From Candidatus Hydrogenedentota bacterium (lineage in GTDB: Bacteria; Hydrogenedentota; Hydrogenedentia; Hydrogenedentales; JAEUWI01): a stretch of 64,000 nucleotides of DNA. Made by a program: the position numbers and the translations under genes. The stretch spans positions 49,642 through 113,641 of the forward strand of contig JAEUWI010000020.1 in assembly GCA_016791475.1 (NCBI GenBank), given 5' to 3'. Positions 16,704 through 23,636 of the stretch are shown piece after piece; position 1 is the stretch's first letter; each line of letters begins with the position of its first letter. The notes beneath the pieces are model-generated. The model saw only the letters and a list, made by a program, of their open reading frames with translations, did no database searches and had not been told where the DNA came from.

Positions 16704-17732
16704 TTGCTGAAAGCCAACATCATCGGAACCGGAATCATGGGCAGCGCCGTGGCCCATGTGCTCGCGCGTGAACCGCGCGCCACACTCACGGCGGCCTGCA
16801 ATCGCAGCAATGAGTCGCTGGAAAAGCTGAAGGCCCAGTATCCCATCAACATCTACAACGATTACCGCGTGATGCTGGATGCGGAGAAGCCCGATGTGGT
16901 CTTCATCGCCACGCCGGACTGGGCGCATCTGGATCCGGTGATGGCCTGCCTGGAGCGGGGTATCCATGTGTTCGTGGAGAAGCCCCTGACGACGGACGTG
17001 GCCGAGGCGGAAGCCATCACGCGCAAGGTGGCGGAGACGGGGCTGAAGCTCCAGATTTCCTATAACCACCGCTGGCTTGCGCCCTATCACCTGACCTACC
17101 GCAAGATTCGCGACGGCGTCATCGGCCGTCCGCTGATCGGCTACGCGCGGAAGAACAACCCCATCACCGTGCCCACGAAGATGCTGGCGAGCTGGGCGAA
17201 GGACAGCTCGCCCATGTGGTTTCAGTCATCCCATGATATCGATTTGATGTTGTGGTGGTTCGACGACGAGCCCGTGGAGGTTACCTGCACGGGCGTGAAG
17301 TCCGTGTTGAAGGCGAAGTACGGCTGGGACACGTGGGACGCGCTGCAGGGCCAGGTACGATTTGCGCAGGGGGGCGTGGCGACCTTTGAGGCCGCGTGGA
17401 TTTATCCCGAGGGGCACCCCTCCATGCCCGACTCCTTCATGTCGGTGGTGGGGGAGCACGGTCACCTTCAAGTGGACCGGAAGGACGAGGCGGTGGAAAT
17501 GAGCCATGAAGGCGGCTTCACCTGGCCCCGATCACTCCTGAATTTTCAGATCTTCGACCGCTGGGGCGGCGCCTTTGCGAACTGCATCTCCAGTTTCTTC
17601 GATGCGATTGAGGAGAATCGCGAGCCCTACGTCACCGCCCGGGATGGCTGGCGCGTAACGTCGGTGTTGGATGCGTTGCACCGCGCGGCTGAAACGGGTG
17701 GCGTGGAGAGGGTGGCGCCAACCATTCTCTGA
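16704..17732 (+). CDS. Gfo/Idh/MocA family oxidoreductase
   Basis: 342 residues. An N-terminal Rossmann fold (IIGTGIMGSAVAHVL) binds NAD(P). EKPLTTDVAEAE (from residue 92) is the family catalytic-lysine signature, and SSHDIDLMLWWFDDEP is the conserved C-terminal domain histidine/aspartate region. These enzymes oxidise or reduce sugars and cyclitols. Start is TTG at 16704 with GGAG 8 nt upstream. It lacks a signal peptide and is cytoplasmic. The pectate-lyase-like gene upstream suggests a sugar-acid pathway, but the substrate is not readable. Confidence 0.85.
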   Translation: MLKANIIGTGIMGSAVAHVLAREPRATLTAACNRSNESLEKLKAQYPINIYNDYRVMLDAEKPDVVFIATPDWAHLDPVMACLERGIHVFVEKPLTTDVAEAEAITRKVAETGLKLQISYNHRWLAPYHLTYRKIRDGVIGRPLIGYARKNNPITVPTKMLASWAKDSSPMWFQSSHDIDLMLWWFDDEPVEVTCTGVKSVLKAKYGWDTWDALQGQVRFAQGGVATFEAAWIYPEGHPSMPDSFMSVVGEHGHLQVDRKDEAVEMSHEGGFTWPRSLLNFQIFDRWGGAFANCISSFFDAIEENREPYVTARDGWRVTSVLDALHRAAETGGVERVAPTIL

Positions 17733-17738
17733 GACGTT

Positions 17739-17764
17739 CCGCCGGCCCCCGAAGGGACCGGCGG
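17739..17764. terminator. Bidirectional hairpin terminator
   Basis: CCGCCGG (17739-17745) pairs with CCGGCGG (17758-17764), with further C/G pairing around a GAA loop, between convergent genes ending at 17732 and 17782. No T-run is seen. Confidence 0.5.
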
Positions 17765-17781
17765 GCCCCGTTCTGGTGGGG

Positions 17782-18912
17782 TCAGAGGGAGGGGCTATCC
17801 GGAGTAGCTTCGCCGGCGACTTTCACCGCGCCTTCGCCATTCAACGGCAGGGCGAAGAGGAGGTTTTTCCACTTGACGATGCTGGTCGAATCGCCCTTCT
17901 CGGAGCCGAAGATATAGGCCACGGGCTCTCCGTTCGCGTCATAAAGCTCCAGGGAGTGAACGAGACCGTCTTCCGTCGGCTTGCTCACGCGCCAGACCTG
18001 TTTGATACGCGGCAGCGAAATGACGGTACGGCTGTCTTCTTCCACCAGTTGAAGCGTCCCCTTGGTCTGGTTCATTTCCGTGATTGCCCCGGTACTGATC
18101 TGCACGCAGCCGTCGTTGAGCGCAAAAAGGAGGATCGATACCTCCTGTTCCACAAGCTGGCCGAACACCGCGCTGTAGGCCGCCGGGTCCAGTTGCGCGG
18201 AGAACTCGCCCTCCGCCAGGCGTACCGCGTCGATGCGAGAAAGCTTGTGGTCCCGCAACAGGCCGCTGAACTCGTGGGTATCCTTCAACGCGCGCCATCC
18301 GGCGAGGAAAGCCGCTTTCGTTTCTTCCCTCGGCGTTTCCACCGCCTCGGGCGCTTCAGGGCTTGCGCTGAAGGTCGGGGTCTCGCCCTTGAATTCGGTT
18401 ACCAGCGCGTCGAATTCAGCGGCGTTGCTGCTTTCGGTCAGCAGGATGCGGTGGACCGGCTTTCCGGCGCCATCGAAAAATACAAAGCCCGGCGTGCTCC
18501 CGCTGCCGGGAAGAATCGCCGCGCCATAGCGCCACTTGCTCATGAAGAGACGCAGGTCCACCCCTTTGCTCACCACCAGGCCGCTGCCCTCGCGGCCCTT
18601 GAAGTCGTCATAGCGCCCTGTGGACAGGTGCATCACCGTCTCATTGCCGGTGAGCACACTGATGTCGCCCAGGCGCTTGATGCTCGTGAGCAGGGCTTCC
18701 CAGTCGTTCTTGAGGAAAGCGACCTGGTCCGCCGGTCTCGACAACCAGGCCTCGACACCCTCGCCGGGAAAGCCTTCGCCGTTCAGGTTGATGCCAGCAG
18801 TCTGATACACCGCCGTGGCGATGTAGGCTGGTCTCGGTGTCACGTTCTCGTCGGCGTGTGCGGCGAGTACGCCCACGCTACAGGCGGCGAGCACTTTGAT
18901 TATATTTCTCAT
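17782..18912 (-). CDS. Exported HmuS/HemS-like haem-handling protein
   Basis: 376 residues from the ATG at 18912 (AAGGAA upstream). The C-terminal half follows the HemS/ChuS/HmuS family closely: WRALKDTHEFSGLLRDH, GCVQISTGAI (about 267), WRVSKPTEDGLVHSLELYDANG. The first half shows the duplicated module: VMHLSTGRYDDFKG, DLRLFMSKWRYG, FVFFDGAGKPVHRILLTE. Known members bind or break down haem in the cytoplasm. Here a signal peptide (VLAACSVGVLAAHA) precedes the domain, so the product should be periplasmic or surface-located, which is unusual. The histidine in LLRDHKL is a candidate haem ligand. No haem ABC genes are adjacent. Confidence 0.7.
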   Translation of the reverse strand: MRNIIKVLAACSVGVLAAHADENVTPRPAYIATAVYQTAGINLNGEGFPGEGVEAWLSRPADQVAFLKNDWEALLTSIKRLGDISVLTGNETVMHLSTGRYDDFKGREGSGLVVSKGVDLRLFMSKWRYGAAILPGSGSTPGFVFFDGAGKPVHRILLTESSNAAEFDALVTEFKGETPTFSASPEAPEAVETPREETKAAFLAGWRALKDTHEFSGLLRDHKLSRIDAVRLAEGEFSAQLDPAAYSAVFGQLVEQEVSILLFALNDGCVQISTGAITEMNQTKGTLQLVEEDSRTVISLPRIKQVWRVSKPTEDGLVHSLELYDANGEPVAYIFGSEKGDSTSIVKWKNLLFALPLNGEGAVKVAGEATPDSPSL

Positions 18913-18962
18913 TTCGGGTTCCTTTACTGAGTTGTCCAAGCCCCGGAGCTGCCCTGGGCTAA

Positions 18963-19050
18963 TTTTGTATACAGGTGAGTTGTTTTTAATACTTATGATT
19001 AGTCTATACAATTTATGAATAAAGATCAATCTTTTGTTTAGTATACAAAA
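18963..19050. repeat. AT-rich island bounded by 10-bp inverted repeats
   Basis: TTTTGTATAC (18963-18972) and GTATACAAAA (19041-19050) are perfect complements and enclose markedly AT-rich DNA in a GC-rich region. Inside, AAAGAT-CA-ATCTTT (19021-19034) is another palindrome. On the minus strand TTGATC-17-TAGACT could be the promoter of the HmuS-like gene. Either a regulatory region or a short inserted element. Confidence 0.5.
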
Positions 19051-19052
19051 CT

Positions 19053-19119
19053 GCCCGAGTGCCCCAAGGGGCCGGATTACAAGTTCGTAATCCGAAGTTT
19101 ATGGTCGTGCCGAACGGGC
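19053..19119. repeat. Multi-hairpin element
   Basis: Outer pair GCCCG (19053-19057)/CGGGC (19115-19119) encloses two perfect hairpins: GCCCC-AA-GGGGC (19061-19072) and CGGATTAC-6-GTAATCCG (19073-19094). A direct repeat TCGTATAGT follows at about 19121. This and the AT-rich island fill the 301-bp gap between divergent genes. Confidence 0.5.
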
Positions 19120-19213
19120 CTCGTATAGTTCGTATAGTCAGAGGTGCTCAAGCCCCAGGCGGGGTACGACGCCCGGGACAAGGCGTCAGCCATAGCGCAG
19201 GAGGTACCAGACC

Positions 19214-20122
19214 ATGAAACGACGCGTGCAACTCACGAACTCGGGACCGCAGAACACGGCGTCCGCCCCAGACCAGCATCGAGATGATATTCCCCGGGGG
19301 CAACTCCTCTCCCGGAAAGAGGCGATGCACTTGCTCGCCGGAGCGGGAGCCTTCATGCTCGTAGGCCGTGTGGCCTTTGGTCAGGAAGACACCTGCGTGG
19401 TCCGTCCCGAATTGACCGAAGGGCCCTATTATGTGGAAGACGAGCTGGAGCGTTCCGATATTCGCTTCGACACCACGGATGGCTCCGTGCGGGCGGGGGC
19501 GGTGTTGAATCTCGCATTCGAGGTCACCGAGCTGATCGATGGCGTCTGCGTGCCGCTGGAGGGGGCCATTGTGGAAATCTGGCACTGCGACGCGGCCGGA
19601 GAATACTCCGGTGTGTCCGACGGCGGTTTCAACACCATAGGCCGGAACTTTCTCCGCGGCTACCAGATCACCGACGAAAACGGCACGGTTGGATTTACCA
19701 CCATTTATCCCGGCTGGTACAGCGGGCGGGCCGTCCACATCCATTTCAAGGTGCGCTCAAGCGCCAGCTCCAGCGAGGCCTTTGAATTCACGTCGCAGCT
19801 TTTCTTTGACGATGTGCTGACGGACGATGTGCATGCAGAGTCGCCCTACGCCGACAAAGGCTATCGGGACACATTGAACAGCGACGACGGCATTTTCCAG
19901 GGCGGGGGCGACCAGTTGTTGCTGGATATCACGGGTAACAGCACCGACGGCTACCTGAGCGTATTCAACATCGCGCTGGAGTTGAATGGGAGCGCGGAGA
20001 CCAGTGTTGATTGCACGGCCCCGGATGCCAGCAAGAGCGCGCGGGCACAGGGGGACATGGGCACGCTCGGAATTCTGGCCGGTTTGCTGGCGCTGTTGCG
20101 TTTCTCCGGCGAAAAAACTTGA
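19214..20122 (+). CDS. Exported intradiol ring-cleavage dioxygenase 1
   Basis: 302 residues. The intradiol dioxygenase core is clear: PELTEGPYYVEDELERSDIR, IWHCDAAGEYSG (Tyr131) and YPGWYSGRAVHIHFKV (Tyr169, His175, His177), the 2-Tyr/2-His ferric iron site of catechol and protocatechuate dioxygenases. An N-terminal SRKEAMHLLAGAGAFML segment looks like a Tat-type signal with an RK pair, and a C-terminal hydrophobic stretch (GTLGILAGLLALLRF) could anchor or sort the protein. Such secreted members open catecholic rings, for instance from lignin or siderophores. A paralogue follows directly. Confidence 0.8.
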   Translation: MKRRVQLTNSGPQNTASAPDQHRDDIPRGQLLSRKEAMHLLAGAGAFMLVGRVAFGQEDTCVVRPELTEGPYYVEDELERSDIRFDTTDGSVRAGAVLNLAFEVTELIDGVCVPLEGAIVEIWHCDAAGEYSGVSDGGFNTIGRNFLRGYQITDENGTVGFTTIYPGWYSGRAVHIHFKVRSSASSSEAFEFTSQLFFDDVLTDDVHAESPYADKGYRDTLNSDDGIFQGGGDQLLLDITGNSTDGYLSVFNIALELNGSAETSVDCTAPDASKSARAQGDMGTLGILAGLLALLRFSGEKT

Positions 20123-20203
20123 AACCAGACTGTACAACGACGTGCAGGGTTCAGCTACTATGTTGGCGGGCAAAGGCCGCAGTGAATGAAAGGAGAACAA
20201 GGC

Positions 20204-21079
20204 ATGGCGCCAGTTTCAGAAAAAGATCCGCTTCGGGGCGGGCGGATGCCCGGTGTTGAGGCTCCGGAAGATGACGATGCCCCCCGGGGGCTGCTGCTCT
20301 CACGTAAAGAAGCGCTGGCCGTAATGACCGGCGCGCTCTTCGTCGCGGGCGGGCGCTTTGCCGGCGCCGCGGAGGAAAGCGCTGCGGCGCGAATCTGCGT
20401 GGCCCGGCCGGAAATGACCGCGGGGCCGTTCTATGTAGATACCGATCTCGAGCGAAGCGATATCCGTATCGAGCCGTCGGATGGCTCGGCTCGACCCGGA
20501 GCGGAGCTCGAGCTCTACTTCAATGTATCCCAGCTTGCGGGCGAGTCCTGCGCGCCCCTGGCCGGCGCCGTGGTGGATGTCTGGCATTGTGACGCCCTCG
20601 GCGTCTATTCCGGCGTCCGCGACAGGAACGCCAACACCGAAGGGCAGAAGTTTCTGCGGGGCCACCAGATCACCGATGCCAACGGTCTGGCTCGATTTAC
20701 CACCATCTATCCGGGCTGGTATCCGGGCCGGGCGGTGCATATCCATTTCAAAATTCGCTCGGCCGACGGCGCGCCCCAGGCCTACGAGTTCACCTCCCAG
20801 TTATTCTTCGATGACAGTCTGAGCGATCGGGTCTATCGCAGCGAGCCCTACGCGTCCAAGGGCGAGCGAAACCAGCGCAATGATACGGATGGCATCTTCA
20901 AACGCGGTGGCGATCAGTTGCTGTTGACCGTAGCCGAGAAGGACGGAAGATACTCCGCCGCCTTCGACATCGCCATTGACCCCACCCGACCGGTCACGCG
21001 CGAGGAGCATGGTCCCGGAGGTCCCGGAGGTCCCGGAGGTCCCGGAGGACGTCCGCCGGGCCCCGCGCCTCGGGCTTGA
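20204..21079 (+). CDS. Exported intradiol ring-cleavage dioxygenase 2
   Basis: About 291 residues. A close paralogue of the preceding gene: RPEMTAGPFYVDTDLERSDIR, VWHCDALGVYSG and YPGWYPGRAVHIHFKI retain both tyrosines and both histidines of the ferric site. LSRKEALAVMTGALFVAGG is again a Tat-like RK signal. The ATG at 20204 is chosen because AGGAGA lies 7 nt upstream; an ATG at 20186 lacks a site. The tail is a GPGG repeat from tandem 9-bp units (about 21013-21050), unlike the hydrophobic end of paralogue 1, so the two may be placed differently in the envelope. Confidence 0.8.
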   Translation: MAPVSEKDPLRGGRMPGVEAPEDDDAPRGLLLSRKEALAVMTGALFVAGGRFAGAAEESAAARICVARPEMTAGPFYVDTDLERSDIRIEPSDGSARPGAELELYFNVSQLAGESCAPLAGAVVDVWHCDALGVYSGVRDRNANTEGQKFLRGHQITDANGLARFTTIYPGWYPGRAVHIHFKIRSADGAPQAYEFTSQLFFDDSLSDRVYRSEPYASKGERNQRNDTDGIFKRGGDQLLLTVAEKDGRYSAAFDIAIDPTRPVTREEHGPGGPGGPGGPGGRPPGPAPRA

Positions 21080-21107
21080 GCCATCCACCAACCTGAATCA
21101 CCAGACG

Positions 21108-21137
21108 GGGCCGCGGTACGGTTGATTGCCGCGGCCC
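21108..21137 (+). terminator. Strong hairpin after the dioxygenase pair
   Basis: GGGCCGCGG (21108-21116) pairs perfectly with CCGCGGCCC (21129-21137), 29 bp after the stop. No T-run follows. The remaining 220 bp to the next gene show nothing recognisable. Confidence 0.5.
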
Positions 21138-21359
21138 TGCGTGTATTCCGATGTCGGTGCTTCACTTCGCACGTTACAAGATCCAAACGCGATTCGAGTA
21201 CAACCTTGACAGACCGGATCGCCATCATGCAGATTGTTGCGCGGTAGGTCGTCGTCGGCATCGCCCTTTGGCTGGGCGTCCCTGAATGGTTTCACGTGTG
21301 CGGGGGAATCTCTGTGCGAATCGGTAGCGCCTGCCGGACAGGTATCGAGAACATCCATA

Positions 21360-22361
21360 ATGAAATGTGACAAGACACCCGCAATGGGATGGCGGGTTTT
21401 GGCGTCGTTTGAACGTGTCGTAATGCTCGTGGGTGGCTTGGGGCTGGGGGCGGCGGTGTTGCTGTCCCCGGGGCTGATGGCCCGAGCGCTGTCCGCCGAT
21501 GGGGCCATCGAGAGCCACACCGTCTGGGAGATTCAGGCCTGGCGGATCGTGGTGGGGATTGCCAGTCTGGCCCTGGTCGCCGCGTGCGCATTGTGGCGAT
21601 TCGGGAGGGGTACCCGGTGGGTTGCCCTGGTGGAATCCGATTTCAGTTCATGGCACAGCCCCGTGAGTCCGCCTGAACCGGGCGGGCGCCGCTGGGAAGT
21701 GATCGCTTTTGGCGCGGCGATCATCGCGTCGCTGGCCATGGTCGCGCTGATTTTCCTGAGCTTCAATCACATCGAGAAGCCCTGGTTTGGCCGCCTGGCG
21801 CTCGAAAGTGGCGCGGTGGAGAACGCCCAGGCCCTTCTGCTCCTGACCGCCGGGGCGTTGCTGATCCGGCAATCGTGGTGCGATTTTCGGAGAGCGGGGC
21901 GGCCTTTCGCGGTCGTCGGCGTTCTGTACGGGCTGTTGATGATTGTCGGCGCGGGGGAGGAGATCAGTTGGGGCCAGCACTGGCTCGGCTTCGAAACGCC
22001 CGAATCGATTGCGGCGGTAAACGTTCAGGGCGAATTCAACCTCCACAACATCGGCAGCTACTGGGTAAACCATGCCCAACTGGCGCTGTTGCTGGGCTTC
22101 GCGGGAGTCATCCCGGCCCTGGGCTACCTCTACTCTCAGGTGCACTACGGGCTCGACCGCCTCTCTCTACCGATTGCGCCCATCGCCCTGCTGCCGGTCG
22201 TTCTTTTCGCCACCACCCTCGATGAACATGATCGGATTGCCCAACTCTGGGGTAACCCGCCCTGGCGCTTGAGCGAGGCTCGGGAGTTCGTCTTCGCCGT
22301 CTGTATGCTGATCATGGTGCTGCGAATGCGCCGCTACAGAAGGGCGGTCTCGACGTCCTGA
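21360..22361 (+). CDS. Polytopic membrane protein of unknown function
   Basis: 333 residues from the ATG at 21360; the frame is open upstream but without a better start, and the ribosome site is weak. About seven hydrophobic helices are visible. Between them is a conserved-looking motif, GAGEEISWGQHWLGFETPE, followed by NVQGEFNLHN, as in an uncharacterised family of bacterial membrane proteins carrying EEISWGQ. Acidic and histidine residues in that loop could form a metal or catalytic site. It ends 10 bp from the convergent HEAT-repeat gene. Confidence 0.65.
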   Translation: MKCDKTPAMGWRVLASFERVVMLVGGLGLGAAVLLSPGLMARALSADGAIESHTVWEIQAWRIVVGIASLALVAACALWRFGRGTRWVALVESDFSSWHSPVSPPEPGGRRWEVIAFGAAIIASLAMVALIFLSFNHIEKPWFGRLALESGAVENAQALLLLTAGALLIRQSWCDFRRAGRPFAVVGVLYGLLMIVGAGEEISWGQHWLGFETPESIAAVNVQGEFNLHNIGSYWVNHAQLALLLGFAGVIPALGYLYSQVHYGLDRLSLPIAPIALLPVVLFATTLDEHDRIAQLWGNPPWRLSEAREFVFAVCMLIMVLRMRRYRRAVSTS

Positions 22362-22371
22362 AGCGCACCTC

Positions 22372-23352
22372 TCACGCGTCGCCGTCCCGCAGGCGCTCGA
22401 ACAGTTCCACCAGATCCCGTTCCCCCCGGGCCGACACGACCGCCTCCACGCGGGCAACGCGCTCGGGATCGCCAAAGAAAACGGCCAGGGCCTTCACCGC
22501 CGCGAGGGCCTCGTGGCGCCGCTCCTCGCGCAGGGCTTCCAGCAGCACCTCGAAGGCTTCCGGCTCGCGGGTCAGCGCCAGAGGCAGATAAAAGGCGTAG
22601 CGGTGGTGCCGGGCGCCGGGCCCCTCCATCGCGGCCCGCAATATGGCAAAGGAATCCGGCAGGCGCGCCTCGCCGATGGCCATCGCCGCGCCCGAGAGCA
22701 TGTCGGGTTCGTCTCCGCGCAGGTAACGCTTCACGAAATCGAGAGAACGGTCCGGCGCGCATTTCATCAGCGACTGGAGCGCGAGCGACGAAATGTCCGG
22801 CTCCTCATCGCCCCCGTGGACCTTCATTCGCAGGAGCAGTTCCGCTTCATGGGTTTCGGAAAGGCCCAGGCTTTCCACCGCCATGCGCCGTGTGGGGTGT
22901 TCGCGGTCGTTCAGCAGGGCCGCCATGACGAGCCAGGCATCCGGGTGGCGCAGGTTCAGTAGGGCGTGGCCCCCGGCGCCCCGCACGCTCGCCGCCGTAT
23001 CGATGGGCGGGCCAAAGGCGGGCTCGCGCTGGATATGGCGAACGGCTTCGAAATAGACCGATGCGTCCCCATTGCCCAGCAGGTCCAGTGCTTCGATGAT
23101 GGGCTGCTTGGCCGCGCAGCCGGGGTCCGTCTTTACGGGATCCTGCAGGAATCGCCGGAAAGCCGTAATCAGCTCGGGAATCAGGGACTCCGCCTGCCAC
23201 AGCCCCGCCAGCCGCGCCGCGCGCCCGACAACATGGTTGCTCCGGTGCGCAATGAGGGTGTGCAGCTTCGCGATGCCCTCGGGGCTCGGGTCGTCGGCCT
23301 CCATGGCGCGAAGTTCGCGGAGGCCATCCTGGCTGGGATCTTTCTTCGGCAT
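22372..23352 (-). CDS. HEAT-repeat protein
   Basis: 326 residues with AGGAGG just before the ATG. No signal peptide, so cytoplasmic. The chain is a series of helical pairs of about 30-38 residues, for example GRAARLAGLWQAESLIPELITAF, GGHALLNLRHPDAWLVMAALL, RRMAVESLGLSETHEAELLL and GAAMAIGEARLPDSFAILRAAM, typical of HEAT/PBS-lyase-like scaffolds. Binding partner unknown. Confidence 0.75.
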   Translation of the reverse strand: MPKKDPSQDGLRELRAMEADDPSPEGIAKLHTLIAHRSNHVVGRAARLAGLWQAESLIPELITAFRRFLQDPVKTDPGCAAKQPIIEALDLLGNGDASVYFEAVRHIQREPAFGPPIDTAASVRGAGGHALLNLRHPDAWLVMAALLNDREHPTRRMAVESLGLSETHEAELLLRMKVHGGDEEPDISSLALQSLMKCAPDRSLDFVKRYLRGDEPDMLSGAAMAIGEARLPDSFAILRAAMEGPGARHHRYAFYLPLALTREPEAFEVLLEALREERRHEALAAVKALAVFFGDPERVARVEAVVSARGERDLVELFERLRDGDA

Positions 23353-23365
23353 GGGACCTCCTGGG

Positions 23366-23430
23366 GATTGGACGGATGCGACAGATAGGACGAATTATCG
23401 GTCTTATCGGTCCAATCCGTCCTATCCCGC
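23366..23430. repeat. 9-nt periodic inverted repeat (GGACGGATN type)
   Basis: The left arm (23366-23395) reads GGACGGATG-CGACAGATA-GGACGAAT; the right arm (23396-23430) is its approximate complement. It lies between divergent genes (23352 and 23637), so it is not a simple terminator. Confidence 0.65.
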
Positions 23431-23636
23431 TATTTTACCGGGACCTGCCCCGCCAAGTCGCGCCGATGACCCAACTGCGCAATCTGCGCAACTCCCGATA
23501 TTGAATACTCCTCCCGCTAAATGGCAGCATGATGGTTTCTGTTGACGGGTTGGGGCCGCAACACTCGGGGTTGAAGCGCGCCGCGACCGAATCGTGCTTT
23601 TGACAGACGAATCCAAGGCCAACGAAGGAACACGCC

